DNA of 64,000 bases, taken from positions 51,663,001 through 51,727,000 of the forward strand of contig CM060911.1 of NCBI GenBank assembly GCA_030737875.1. The letters are read 5' to 3'. Under the pieces are notes generated by a model. The model was not told the origin of the DNA and made no database searches. It was given only the letters and a program-made list of their open reading frames with translations. How positions within the stretch are numbered: position 1 is the first letter of the stretch; each line of letters opens with the position of its first letter. Origin of the DNA: Allium sativum. Taxonomy: Eukaryota > Streptophyta > Magnoliopsida > Asparagales > Amaryllidaceae. The translations under genes and the position numbers were made by a program. Of the stretch, positions 1 through 12,087 are shown one piece after another.

Positions 1-205
1 AAAGGAAGTGTCTTTTCGTGAAGTGTCTTTTCGCTGAGAAATGTAACCTTTTGGTGAAATGAAGTGTCTTTTCGCGAAGTGTCTTTTCGTGAAGTGTCTT
101 TTCGCGAAGTGTATTTTCGCTGAGATATGACCATTGGGAAATATGACCGTTGGTGAAAGGAAGTGTCTTTTCGCGAAGTGTCTTTTCGCAAAGTGTCTTT
201 TCACA
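1..205. repeat. Short tandem repeat of about 15 bp (GAAGTGTCTTTTCGC)
   Basis: The unit GAAGTGTCTTTTCGC/T recurs about ten times, broken by a variant containing TGACC-TTGGTGAAA. The array starts at or before the window edge. The short open frame across 134-316 only reads through this repeat (AKCLF repeated) and is not a gene. Confidence 0.85.
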
Positions 206-1464
206 GAAAAGCATGCTTCTAATAGTCACATCCTTTCACTTAATAGTCGCACTTGTTCGCTTAATGGAAGAAGTATATTTCATTCAATACTTACGAATTC
301 CAACATAAACAATTAGGGTACAACGAGGAACCGCAAACTTGTTGAAATTAAGAATTCAACAATAGCCAGTGAGTCTCAACAATTGTTATTTGTTGGAGAC
401 GTGTAATAGTAGATACTAAAATTTGAAATTCGTTGGCAAGGTACAGATAATTAAAACAATATGAAGCATTACACATTACTAAAATGACAGAAATAAATTG
501 CATTTATATGAAAAACCGATAAAATATTGAATACTAAGACGCAAGTCCTATTTGAGAATTCGTACAGGATGACAAAAAAAAATATAAGAAAATAAACGAA
601 GCAGAAGGCATACATTAACAGTATGTTTCATACTTTTATTCTATGCTTCTCATTGTTTCTCAAATTTGAAATTGAACGCACCAAGAAGTTAACTGAGTAA
701 AAATTGTAAAAAAAAATTGATGAGAAATTAATATGTAATTTCTTCAATATGCGACTGCCTTAATTGTGTTCCATCCTTCTATAGTAACTTGAAACAAATT
801 TGAAGCCATGCAAAAAATATCACATGTACTCATGTCCGTATTACCGTTCACATTTAACATTCGTAACACAATCATGTGTTTTTATAGCAACTATCCACAT
901 ACTGACATACAAAACCTATAATCATCATGTGATTACCTTTGCTCGCACATGGAACACAACTTCTGCATTCTTCTTCCAAGTGGTTATGGAGATAGAAACA
1001 AAAAAACAGTTATCGTTCTAATTGCCTCATCAAGAAATGTCCTACGCCTGTTCTCCATTGTGATCACCAACATCTACCTTCATTGTCGTTCAAATAAAAG
1101 CAGTTCATCCTCTAAAACCCGCATATAGGGATATGAAAAAAAAACTATGTAGTAGCAGATCCTATTACTTGAAAATAGAACATCATCTGCAAAATCGAAC
1201 TTGAATAAAGATGGCAAAAATAGAAAACACCGTTCAACATTATGAATTGGAAATTTTTAGTGCCAGCCAGCAGCAAAAAAGAAAAATAAAAGCCCACATA
1301 ATATAGAATTATGAATCTTTAAGGGAAATTGTAGATCTCATCCTTCGTAGTTGAACATCCTCTAATATCTTACAATCATAGATAAGAATTCCAGATGCTA
1401 AACGTATTGTAAATTAAAGGCAGTATAAAATGTAGAAGTTATGGCCATAGTGATAACAAATAAA
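206..1464. other. AT-rich DNA without recognisable genes
   Basis: I see no protein family, RNA gene or element boundary here. Frames are short and A/T-rich. Confidence 0.6.
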
Positions 1465-1804
1465 GGTGAACGTTTGGTTGGTTTGGTTTATCCGATAATA
1501 AAAATTGTCAAACCAAACTAAAACCGATAAAAACGAAAACTAAACTAAAGATATTTTAAGCTTTATGTTCATAATATTAACTACATTTTCAAATAAATTA
1601 TAAGTATATGATTAAATATTATTATTTATGTTTCATATGCTTCCGAAAAGTAATTCAGATACATATGTGATGATCAAAATTTATATAGATAGCAAAATTA
1701 ACTTAAAAAAATTACTATAGTATCGATAATTTTGAAAATGAAATAAAAGTTTGGTTAATTTGGTTAAGCTGATAACCAAACTTCATATATTTCTGAACCG
1801 ATTA
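1465..1804. mobile_element. Left part of a small TIR element interrupted by Tekay-A
   Basis: It begins GGTGAACGTTTGGTTGG, and the matching inverted end (AACCAAATAATGCTCACC) lies at 12442-12459, beyond the Tekay-A insertion. Both parts are rich in TTTGGTTT/AAACCAAA words. With Tekay-A and one GATTA copy removed, the two parts form a non-coding unit of about 430 bp. The ends match only imperfectly and I could not settle a target duplication for this older element, so the class is left open. Confidence 0.45.
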
Positions 1805-4800
1805 TGTAACACCCCACCTCCGCCAGGGTGTCTCTTGCAAGCACTCTGACTTTGGAGGAGCGTTTGAATCAGGTAAACATGCATAATGATATATCAAGGC
1901 AGAACAAGAACATATGTATATATGTAAACAGAGTAAATAACACAGATAAAACAGCGGAAGATTTCATACTATTTCAAAACAAGTCTGGTACAACATAGCT
2001 TTCCAAATAAACAAGTCTAGATAAAAACAACATCAACTGAAAAACTGAAATACATAAGTACTATCCCCAAATAAGTGATAACCATAGCTAGCTTCATGTC
2101 GAAACCGTACATGAGCTGAAATCCCACAAGCAAGCGATCAGAAATCCAAGCTAAGCTCCAATATTCCCACCCTGAGAACCTGGGGGGGGGGGGGAACGGA
2201 AGAAAAGAGGCGAAAGGAAAATAGGTCAGTCAAAAAGACTGAGTAAGCCCTACTACAATCAATGTAAACTAATAAAGTTAACTGGCATGAGAAGCAGGGA
2301 TGAACATAAGGATAACAACATACTAGCATGATGATTGACTAACAAGGTAGATAAAGGTGTCATCGCATAATCAGGTTTAAGGTTTTTGCACCACAGGTGT
2401 ACTAGCAAACTAACATGACTTGAATAAGCAAGTATTGATCCCTTGGCCCAAGCTTTGGCCCAATAACATGAAATGACCCTAATACAAGGTCTAATCAAAC
2501 GGTCTAGTCGATCGGCTCCCTATAAGCCTAACTCGTCACGTGTTGGTGTCCATACGGCCCAAACATAATTGTAGTCAGACTGTGCCGGGTCTCCCGTCGG
2601 GTGTATCAAGCCCTAGGGTGGCAACCCCTGGACACCATAAACATGCGTGCACAGTCTCGATCTACTGTTACCCGTGCATGTTTTCCCCAGCTTCGGACTA
2701 TGTGCATGACCATAAGTCCGCCCGGAACTACACCGGCGTACCACTCTGCCGTCGTTTTTGGTCACTTACCTCCAGTTCAGTAATCGTGCCCCACACCCTA
2801 GCCTAGACCCTAGGGCCATAATGATACGAACTTGGGATTATTGCTGGAGTGGATCCCCATTGCTAGGATTTTCTAGTGGGTTAAGTACGGTTTAACCCTC
2901 TTGCTAATCATGGATTAACTTGGTTAAGTGTAACGATGAGTTCACGACTTAACCCTGATTAATCTACCAAGCCCAAATTGGTTAAGTATTAAGTGGACCA
3001 TGACTTAACCCTAATCACGAGGCATTAATTAATTTAATGCGCCTTAACCTCTCACATTAGGACTTGTTGTGGTTACTAGTTAAGCCGGGCGGGTCCGGGT
3101 AGCTTTACACCACAACTTGGTCTAACCTCGGGTTCAAGGTACAACATGGCCAACTTCTCACATTGGGTCCTATTGTTTGTAGCAACTAGTTAAGTCGGTC
3201 GGTTCCGGGTAGGTTTACGCTACAAACTCGACCCAACCTCGAGTTGGTCACACTTATCTTTTCTAAGTGTCATGTCCATCATGTTTCTAAAACATGTTAC
3301 AAATTTTCAAGCAATTGGGTAGACCTAACTTAATAGGTAAATTCCCAATGGGTAGACCTAACTTAATAGGTAAATTCCCAATCTTATGTTTTTATGTCTT
3401 TTAAGTTTACCCAACCCCAAATGCAATTCCATCGCTTACATATCGCAATAGCGCATAAAGGATAGAAAGAGGGAACTTGGCATAATCATGACATAAAGGT
3501 GTTGAAGCCACAAGTTCAACATGGTGGCATATGAAATGTACATGTGTCCATATACTTGCATATTACATTTTTAGGCCTCAAAAGCATGCATAAAACCAAA
3601 CTTAGCATATTGGTGATACATGGTGATAAATGACATGTAGAAATGGCCATAAGTTCGCATTTAGCCTCACATGCAAGTTATCATAAGGGATATGATAACT
3701 TACATGTTGCCAAAATGCAACTTTTAGCATAAAGCTTGGAGCTTTAAGCTCATAAACCCAAGATAAGCTTGCATAACATGATAACATGAGTAAAATGATT
3801 CACCCAAACTTGCATAACATACATGGCAAACTTGCATATCATAACATAGCAAACTTGCATAACATAACATGGCAAACTTGCATATAAACTTGCATATCAT
3901 AACATATCAAACTTGCATATCATAACATGATTAACTTGCATAACATAGCATGGCAAACTTGCATATCATAACATGGCAAACTTACATAACATAACTTGCA
4001 TATCATATGACAAACTTGCATATCAAACTTGCATAACATAACATGATAGACTTGCATATTACATCATAGTAAACTTGCATAACATATCATGATAAACTTG
4101 CATATCATATCATAATGATCAAACACAACTTGCATCATTCATTAACTTTAGAGTTTAAGTATAAAAGTAGAAAAGGGCTTACAATGCTTATGAAAACACA
4201 AAAATATGACAAAGCCCTTATGCAATCAAATAGACCCAAAACGCAAGCTCCAAATCACTAAAAACCCTTGCTTTATGATGTAAATATGGAAACTTGACTT
4301 GAATGCAAGCTAATGACACTCATACAAGCTTGAAAACACTTGTATGCATGGAAAATTTCATAGAAATTTATTTAGGAATTTTATGAAGAGAGTGGAGGCC
4401 ATGAGAGGATTGATTTTGCCATAGTTTAGTTACTTGAATGAATAATGATGATTTAGGGTTAGGTTAGGGGCTTATTTATAGAGATTAGGACTAGTTTCAA
4501 CCTTAGGATTAAACCCTAGTTCCAATCTCAGCCCTCAAAACCGAATCTGGCCCCCAAACTCAACACAAACCCAAAATGGTGCACCAGGAAGAACTGCCCG
4601 GCTGGACCAAGTCGACAGCCAAGTCGACAGGGCTGTCGACTTGGGTCCATCCAAGTCGACAGGGCTGTCGACTTGGGTGCTCTGGCGGGAAGTTTCCCGC
4701 CTGGCCCAATCTGACCAAATTTTCAAATTCAAACTTGAATTTGAAATCTGTTTTTACTTTGAATTTTTCTGAAAACTTCGTTGGGCCTTAATCGGGTCAT

Positions 4801-4953
4801 ACGGACTCCGATTTTCGAAAACTCGGACTCTATTTCGCGTATTTTTCCGAGACGAACGCAATGGCATATCCCGTTTCCCTTGATTCAGATTTATAAATTA
4901 AATTCTGCCTCGATTTACGTTATAACAGGTTATTGAAAATACGGGTTGTTACA
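1805..4953 (-). repeat. 3' LTR of Tekay-A
   Basis: This matches 9218-12366 almost base for base. In sense orientation (right to left) it holds a U3 palindrome cluster (4611-4674), a TATA box (4471-4481), a run of TTGCATATCATAACATG-type words (about 3800-4135), a small hairpin (2227-2241) and a 13-G run (the copy in the other LTR has 12). Confidence 0.95.
4611..4674. repeat. U3 palindrome cluster (GTCGAC dyads), Tekay-A 3' LTR
   Basis: GTCGACAG-type words are arranged as dyads such as GTCGACAGGGCTGTCGAC, with two nearly identical blocks separated by CCATCC. The same cluster is at 12024-12087. Tekay-B has a GTCGAC cluster at the matching place, and the solo LTR has a different palindrome there. 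Confidence 0.85.
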
Positions 4954-4969
4954 TTCTCCCCTCCTTAAA
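4954..4969 (-). other. Polypurine tract of Tekay-A
   Basis: On the minus strand the sequence reads TTTAAGGAGGGGAGAA directly before the LTR's TGTAACA. It is preceded by GGGGACGAAATCC, the same context as in Tekay-B at 30649-30676. It primes plus-strand DNA synthesis in this element class. Confidence 0.9.
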
Positions 4970-5580
4970 GGATTTCGTCCCCCAAATCTTCAAGTTAGGA
5001 AGAACGTATCCTACTATCCAACATCCATCTACTCAAAACATCATCCACGAGCAATCATTGTCCTTACAAGATTCTAAATGTTGCATGAACATATGCAAAG
5101 GTGTGTGTATATGTACTTATCTAATGCAAATATCATCAATGCAAATTATGTTAGTGAAATGAATCCATATGTATGCAATTCCTAACATAATGTATAACAT
5201 CTATATGTGTGCACATAACATACATCCATATGCAACATCCATGTGATAACACAAAAATTTTCATCCATGAATAAGCATAAACACTCATGCATATGCAATA
5301 TGAGGAGTGTGTGAGCCGATCTAGTGCCTAACGTGTATAATGCATCCACGAGTTACCACTTGCAAACACTTGCAACCACTTGCAACCCCCAAGCATAACA
5401 TGTTTCAAACACATGTTTCATCCAAAGGGTTTCTACCTAAGGTTCTCATGACAAGATTAACATGTATAGCAAAAGATATGCTACAAAGAGATCGGGAAGA
5501 TAAGCAGGATATACTCCTTTTGGATTACAAGAAATCCCTTCCTAACCCAACCCATGTTCTATAAAAGCCCAAAAGGTTTA
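4970..5580 (-). other. Non-coding 3' internal region of Tekay-A
   Basis: This lies between pol remains and the polypurine tract. It shares word blocks, in reverse complement, with 30200-30660 of Tekay-B (for example the stretch giving TGGATGCAAGTG and CACTAGATCGGCTCA). No reading frame is supported. Confidence 0.6.
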
Positions 5581-6725
5581 GTCAACCTAACGGACCCCTT
5601 CAAACCCTGACATGTATTACTAGCCAATAAGTCATACCTCCCGACAGAAATAGGACCGAGAATGGGACCGAGAGGATATACGTAAAAAGATAACATGCGA
5701 GTAAGTTCCACAGGAAAACAAGGATCAAGAATATACTCTTAAAAAGAGATATGATGCGCGTATCTAGCCTTCAGTCTTCTAAGTCACGTTTCCTTGAGCT
5801 TGACTCCACTGTGCTTTGACCGTCTTTTACCTCATGATTTCTTAGCTTCTTAACTCTTATTTCCAAATATGAGTTGGAACCCATTTCATTGTCGCCTCTC
5901 GTATTCCTCTTTTACTTACTCTTCTATCATTCTTGGCTTAAACATAACTATGACCTCATGATTTCATGCAAGCTCTCCAAAATTCACTAGTGAATCCTGG
6001 ATCTCGTTTACTTACTATAAAGTATTCCACGCAGCAGAACTTTTCTTGGAAATACCAATCCACGTTGCCAATTGCTCTTACCAACGTGATTTTCTATAAC
6101 TCATGCTTGAACGAAATGAATCATCCGCCTGCGAATGATAGGCCATACTTAGATTCAGTTGTTTGCCCATGACTTCCCGTAGACTATCTCAAAACTGACT
6201 GGTGAAGATTGAGTCATGGTTACTAACTATCCTTTAGGGAACCTCGTGCAACCGCTTTATTTCTTGAAAGTAAACTGTCGCTAGCTATGATGCAGTCCTT
6301 TCGCTCTTTACCGGAGTGAAATGAGCACTCTTCGTGAGTCTACCTACTATGACCCATATGCCCGTATTCTCTTTTCTTGATCTAGGCAGTCCATCCACAA
6401 AATCCTTCGTGACGCTTTACTACTTCCATTGCGGGGACCTCCAATGGATGTAATAGCCCACCAGGCTTCTATGACTCGGCCTTTAACCTGTTGGCACAAC
6501 ATGCACCCTGGGACAAACTCGGCCACCTCCTCGGGTGATGTGCATCTTCAAGAACCTTCTTTCTCTCATCGCGTCTTAGCCATCCCTTGTCATCTATAGC
6601 GAGGTGACTTATCATCTCGCCTCGAATCAACTTGTCCATGATCTCGACTAACTGCGGGTCTTCTTTCTGTGAAGTCCCTACTTGATCCAGAAGGGTAGGT
6701 CTAAGCTCAAGGGACGCTACTAACT
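5581..6725 (-). pseudogene. pol: Integrase remnant of Tekay-A
   Basis: Minus-strand translation gives scattered matches to Ty3 integrase. A zinc-binding end (GCMLCQQVKG-like) lies near 6490. A degraded catalytic core (AHFTPVKSERTAS-like, then LHEVP) lies near 6250-6330. A basic C-terminal stretch lies near 5600-5720. There are stops and frameshifts throughout. RNase H, which should lie upstream, is missing: the RT end near 6790 passes within about 100 bases into the pre-integrase linker, pointing to a deletion near 6725. It cannot encode a working enzyme. Confidence 0.75.
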
Positions 6726-7684
6726 AACTAAACTGAGAGAACTTCTTACTTCGGTTGCATTCCTTGGAGTCTTCCAATCCTGAACTGCAACTACCTTAGC
6801 GGATCCACCGCTAAGCCTTGCTTAGATACTATATGCCCAAGGAATCTAACTTCCCTTCTCCAAAAGTGGTACTTGGAGAACTTGGCCTTCAACTGATGCG
6901 CTCTAAGCGTATCCATCACCTCCACGAGACGCCTTGCATGCTCTTCCTCATCCTTAGAGAAGATCAGAATATCATCTATAAAGATTACCACAAACTTGTT
7001 CAGGAACTCCCTAGACACCCTACTCATCAAGTCCACGAAGTAGGCGGGTGCATTAGTCAAACCGAATGGCATGACTAGCCATTCTAAGAATCCATCTGGA
7101 GTTCTGAACGCAGTTTTGCCTATACTATCCTCAGTTACTCTGAACTGATGGAATCCAGTAGCAAGATCAAGAGAAAACAGATGTTCCTACAAGCTGATCA
7201 AACAAATCATCGATCCTTGGCAATGGTTGCCTATTCTCTTCGTTTAACTCACGATAATCAACACAAAGTCGGAGATAACCATCTGCCTTGGTAGCAAATA
7301 CCACAGGCGCTCCCCATTCAGATATACTTTGTCTAATGAAGTTCTTCTCAAGCAACTCCTTGACTTGCTTTCTTAACTCTCATCTTGCGGGGCCATGTGC
7401 CTAACCGGCCACGAAACTATCTTGGCATTATCAACCAGATAAATGCGGAAATCTATCTCTCGTTTAGGGGTAACCCCCTTCACTTCACCCAAGATATCAG
7501 GATATTCTCGGACCACCCTCACCGATTGCAAACTATCGATAGACGAGTTGAGGGATTCAAGATAACACAACATGACGGGACTCGTAGGGTTACTAGAAAT
7601 TTTTAGGGTATTACCGAGGCGAGTCATGAGCCTCTCAACCCTATGCTCAAAAATCAAGGATGGCTCCAAAACTGGACAACCCAT
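6726..7684 (-). pseudogene. pol: Reverse transcriptase remnant of Tekay-A
   Basis: Three open pieces in different frames make up a Ty3 RT. 7373-7684 holds the protease-RT linker (REIDFRIYLVDNAK). 7167-7355 holds RT blocks ([25 protein letters not shown]). 6791-7072 holds the palm (MPFGLTNAPAYF, then the catalytic FIDDIL, and VRFLGHIVS). The catalytic aspartates are present, but frame breaks near 7360 and 7100-7160 separate the pieces. Downstream RNase H is deleted. Confidence 0.88.
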
Positions 7685-7776
7685 CCATGCCCAAAAATCA
7701 ACCCATACCCCATGAAACCGAGAATATAAGCATCACACGAGAGCTCTACACTAAAGATAAAGATTTTCAAATCCAC

Positions 7777-9018
7777 TTAGATAATAGACAAATGGGCGGA
7801 AACCCCAATTGGATTTGAAACACACACGGGATCATTAACTAGACTAGTACTTAGGTGCAAACTTTCAACTAAACCAGATGAAATAAAGCTATGCGATGCA
7901 CCAGAATCAAACAAGGTACGAACTGGAAAATCAGAAATATATACAAGGCTCTCAACAGAAATACTACCTCGATCGGGAACTGGAGCGGTATTGAGAGCAT
8001 GAACTTGCCCTCCTGAAGGTCCAGCACGCTGAGTCTGACCCTGGCCTTGCCCTTGCTTCTTCGGGCAATCTTTGCTGAAATGTCCAAACTCACCACAACG
8101 ATAGCATTCACCACTCTTCCTTTTCCTCTTCTTACAATCCTTAATAAGATGCCCAACTGAACCGCAATAATAGCACTTCCCCTTTTTGTTATTTCCCTTG
8201 TTGTTGTTCCCCTTGTTGCCTTGATTCTTGTTCTTGTTCTTGTTCTGATTGCCTTGACTGCTATGACCACTTGGATTACCCTGATTTCCTTTCCGCTGGG
8301 AATCAGTCTTCTTGGCTTGAGTATCATTCATCTTGATCTCTTTCTTGTCGCTCCTATTCTCTTCATTGAGTAGGGCCATATTCACCAAACTCTCAAAAGT
8401 TGCCCCCAAGGGTATATGAGTCATGGCTAAACCATGTAATGGCCCGTTTAATCCTAGAGCAAAGTATAGGGCCTTCTTCTGAGCTGTGTTGACCAAGTCT
8501 AAACCGAACCGAGCAAGTTGATTAAACTTATCCACGTATTCTCTAATAGTCATGTCCCCTTGCTTTAGTGATAGGAACCTTAGTCCAAACTTTCCCGGAA
8601 AGTCATCCCAAGTCTCAATTGGCCTAGTAGCAGTGGTGACCACCCACCAACGTGCAGCTTCTTCCTTTAGCAACCACACTGCCAATAAAACCTTCCTACG
8701 ATCATCTATATCAAAGAAGGCAAAAAGATCTTCAGTTTCTTTCAACCAATTCCTTGCCTCTACACAAGTCTCGGTTCCAATGAAATTCTTGCAACCCATC
8801 GCCTTAAAGTCTTGGCAAATCTTTGCGAAGTCAACTTGAGGATGCTGAGGGGGAGGAGGAAAAGGAACCTCAGCGACAGGAGGAGGAGGAACATTAACTA
8901 TCGAAGGAGGAGGAGGAGGAACATCCGCGGGACCGGCTTCGGTCGCCCTAGCCTCCAAAAGTCTCCTATACCAAACAGGTACGTGTACTACCTCCGGAAT
9001 AGCAAAGTTATCGGCCAT
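7777..9018 (-). CDS. gag: Gag with two zinc knuckles and start of protease, Tekay-A
   Basis: This is an open frame of 413 codons starting with ATG about 190 bases after the primer site, as expected for gag. Residues 33-58 are proline-rich. About 63-230 is the retrotransposon Gag core (FFDIDDRRKVLLAVWLLKEE). About 244-281 is rich in N, K and G. Two CCHC knuckles follow (CYYCGSVGHLIKDC at 282-295, CYRCGEFGHFSKDC at 305-318). The aspartic protease motif DSGASHSFI is at 371-379. The frame stops soon after the protease active site, so no full protease or Gag-Pol is made. Gag should form the particle and bind the RNA. It is the only long intact protein among the Ty3 elements of this window. Confidence 0.93.
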   Translation of the reverse strand: MADNFAIPEVVHVPVWYRRLLEARATEAGPADVPPPPPSIVNVPPPPVAEVPFPPPPQHPQVDFAKICQDFKAMGCKNFIGTETCVEARNWLKETEDLFAFFDIDDRRKVLLAVWLLKEEAARWWVVTTATRPIETWDDFPGKFGLRFLSLKQGDMTIREYVDKFNQLARFGLDLVNTAQKKALYFALGLNGPLHGLAMTHIPLGATFESLVNMALLNEENRSDKKEIKMNDTQAKKTDSQRKGNQGNPSGHSSQGNQNKNKNKNQGNKGNNNKGNNKKGKCYYCGSVGHLIKDCKKRKRKSGECYRCGEFGHFSKDCPKKQGQGQGQTQRAGPSGGQVHALNTAPVPDRGSISVESLVYISDFPVRTLFDSGASHSFISSGLVESLHLSTSLVNDPVCVSNPIGVSAHLSII

Positions 9019-9203
9019 ACTAAAAACGAAGAAAAAGACAGATTCAGAATGGAGAAAAACGAAGGAATTTTGCTAATGGCTTTTTGGGGAATAGCCTTTA
9101 AAATAAACTAGACTTTTCTTTGGAAAATACTTTATACTTGGTTTTGAAAATAGTTTTCCAAAAGTTTTCTAAAAACCTTTTTGTTCCTTCTCGTAAACCA
9201 TAT

Positions 9204-9215
9204 GCTCTGATACCA
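9204..9215 (-). other. Primer binding site of Tekay-A (initiator Met tRNA)
   Basis: The minus strand reads TGGTATCAGAGC two bases inside the 5' LTR end, complementary to the 3' end of plant initiator-Met tRNA. The same site occurs in Tekay-B at 26687-26698. Confidence 0.95.
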
Positions 9216-9590
9216 AATGTAACACCCCACCTCCGCCAGGGTGTCTCTTGCAAGCACTCTGACTTTGGAGGGGCGTTTGAATCCGGTAAACATGCATAAT
9301 GATATATCAAGGCAGAACAAGAACATATGTATATATGTAAACAGAGTAAATAACATAGATAAAACAACGGAAGATTTCATACTATTTCAAAACAAGTCTG
9401 GTACAACATAGCTTTCCAAATAAACAAGTCTAGATAAAAACAACATCAACTAAAAAACTGAAATACATAAGTACTATCCCCAAATAAGTGATAACCATAG
9501 CTAGCTTCATGTCGAAACCGTACATGAGCTGAAATCCCACAAGCAAGCGATCAGAAATCCAAGCTAAGCTCCAATATTCCCACCCTGAGA

Positions 9591-9654
9591 ACCTGGGGGG
9601 GGGGGGAACGGAAGAAAAGAGGCGAAAGGAAAACAGGTCAGTCAAAAAGACTGA
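9591..9654 (-). promoter_or_regulatory. Conserved LTR hairpin plus pyrimidine tract, Tekay-A
   Basis: In sense the order is CAGTC-TTTTT-GACTG (hairpin, 9653-9639), then a pyrimidine-rich stretch, 12 Cs and AGGTT (AG at 9594-9593). The same order occurs in every Tekay-type LTR of the window. It resembles a 3' splice site; that role is an inference. Confidence 0.6.
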
Positions 9655-11883
9655 GTAAGCCCTACTACAATCAATGTAAACTAATAAAGTTAACTGGCAT
9701 GAGAAGCAGGGATGAACATAAGGATAACAACATACTAGCATGATGATTGACTAACAAGGTAGATAAAGGTGTCATCGCATAATCAGGTTTAAGGTTTTTG
9801 CACTACAGGTGTACTAGCAAACTAACATGACTTGAATAAGCAAGTATTGATCCCTTGGCCCAAGCTTTGGCCCAATAACATGAAATGACCCTAATACAAG
9901 GTCTAACCAAACGGTCTAGTCGATCGGCTCCCTATAAGCCTAACTCGTCACGTGTTGGTGTCCATACGACCCAAACATAATTGTAGTCAGACTGTGCCGG
10001 GTCTCCCGTCGGGTGTATCAAGCCCTAGGGTGGCAACCCCTGGAAACCATAAACATGCGTGCACAGTCTCGATCTACTCGTACCCGTGCATGTTTTCCCC
10101 GGCTTCGGACTATGTGCACGACCATAAGTCCGCCCGGAACTACACCGGCGTACCACTCTGCCGTCGTTTTTGGTCACTTACCTCCAGTTCAGTAATCGTG
10201 CCCCACACCCAAGCCTAGACCCTAGGGCCATAATGATACGAACTTGGGATTACTGCTGGAGTGGACCCCCATTGCTAGGATTTTTCTAGTGGGTTAAGTA
10301 CGGTTTAACCCTCTTGCTAATCATGGATTAACTTGGTTAAGTGTAACGATGAGTTCACGACTTAACCCTGATTAATCTACCAAGCCCAAATTAGTTAAGT
10401 ATTAAGTGGACCATGACTTAACCCTAATCACGAGGCATTAATTAATTTAATGCGCCTTAACCTCTCACATTAGACCTTGTTGTGGTTACTAGTTAAGCCG
10501 GGCGGGTCCGGGTAGCTTTACACCACAACTTGGTCTAACCTCGGGTTCAAGGTACAACATGGCCAACTTCTCACATTGGCTCCTATTGTTTGTAGCAACT
10601 AGTTAAGCCGGTCGGTTCCGGGTAGGTTTACGCTACAAACTCGACCCAACCTCGAGTTGGTCACACTTATCTTTTCTAAGTGTCATGTCCATCATGTTTC
10701 CAAAACATGTTACAAATTTTCAAGCAATTGGGTAGACCTAACTTAATAGGTAAATTCCCAATGGGTAGACCTAACTTAATAGGTAAATTCCCAATCTTAT
10801 GTTTTTATGTCTTTTAAGTTTACCCAACCCCAAACGCAATCCCATCGCTTATATATCGCAATAGCGCATAAAGGATAGAAAGAGGGAACTTGGCATAATC
10901 ATGACATAAAGGTGTTGAAGCCACAAGTTCAACATGGTGGCATATGAAATGTACATGTGTCCATATACTTGCATATTACATTTTTAGGCCTCAAAAGCAT
11001 GCATAAAACCAAACTTAGCATATTGGTGATACATGGTGATAAATGACATGTAGAAATGGCCATAAGTTCGCATTTAGCCTCACATGCAAGTTATCATAAG
11101 GGATATGATAACTTACATGTTGCCAAAATGCAACCTTTAGCATAAAGCTTGGAGCTTTAAGCTCATAAACCCAAGATAAGCTTGCATAACATGATAACAT
11201 GAGTAAAATGATTCACCCAAACTTGCATAACATACATGGCAAACTTGCATATCATAACATAGCAAACTTGCATAACATAACATGGCAAACTTGCATATAA
11301 ACTTGCATATCATAACATATCAAACTTGCATATCATAACATGATTAACTTGCATAACATAGCATGGCAAACTTGCATATCATAACATGGCAAACTTACAT
11401 AACATAACTTGCATATCATATGACAAACTTGCATATCAAACTTGCATAACATAACATGATAGACTTGCATATTACATCATAGTAAACTTGCATAACATAT
11501 CATGATAAACTTGCATATCATATCATAATGATCAAACACAACTTGCATCATTCATTAACTTTAGAGTTTAAGTATAAAAGTAGAAAAGGGCTTACAATGC
11601 TTATGAAAACACAAAAATATGACAAAGCCCTTATGCAATCAAATAGACCCAAAACGCAAGCTCCAAATCACTAAAAACCCTTGCTTTATGATGTAAATAT
11701 GGAAACTTGACTTGAATGCAAGCTAATGACACTCATACAAGCTTGAAAACACTTGTATGCATGGAAAATTTCATAGAAATTTATTTAGGAATTTTATGAA
11801 GAGAGTGGAGGCCATGAGAGGATTGATTTTGCCATAGTTTAGTTACTTGAATGAATAATGATGATTTAGGGTTAGGTTAGGGG

Positions 11884-11898
11884 CTTATTTATAGAGAT
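11884..11898 (-). promoter_or_regulatory. TATA box of the Tekay-A 5' LTR
   Basis: The minus strand reads CTCTATAAATAAGCC about 470 bases into the LTR. Tekay-B has its TATAAATA about 500 bases into its LTR. RNA would start roughly 30 bases downstream. Confidence 0.7.
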
Positions 11899-12023
11899 TA
11901 GGACTAGTTTCAACCTTAGGATTAAACCCTAGTTCCAATCTCAGCCCTCAAAACCGAATCTGGCCCCCAAACTCAACACAAACCCAAAATGGTGCACCAG
12001 GCAGAACTGCCCGGCTGGACCAA

Positions 12024-12087
12024 GTCGACAGCCAAGTCGACAGGGCTGTCGACTTGGGTCCATCCAAGTCGACAGGGCTGTCGACTT
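12024..12087. repeat. U3 palindrome cluster, Tekay-A 5' LTR
   Basis: This is the same GTCGAC dyad block as at 4611-4674, 280-343 bases into the LTR and about 130 bases upstream of the TATA box. Confidence 0.85.

Noticed and set aside
134..316. Short plus-strand frame with AKCLF repeats
   Set aside because: It reads through a 15-bp tandem repeat. There is no family match.
2259..2806. Frames within the Tekay-A LTR, repeated at 9672-10218
   Set aside because: They are conserved only because the LTRs are duplicates. No codon pattern or domain.
8812..9111. Plus-strand arginine-rich frame
   Set aside because: It is the complement of the proline-rich start of the Tekay-A gag gene.
9204..9215. tRNA gene at the initiator-Met-like words (also 26687-26700)
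   Set aside because: Only the 12-14 bases complementary to the tRNA 3' end are present, directly beside LTRs. They are primer sites.
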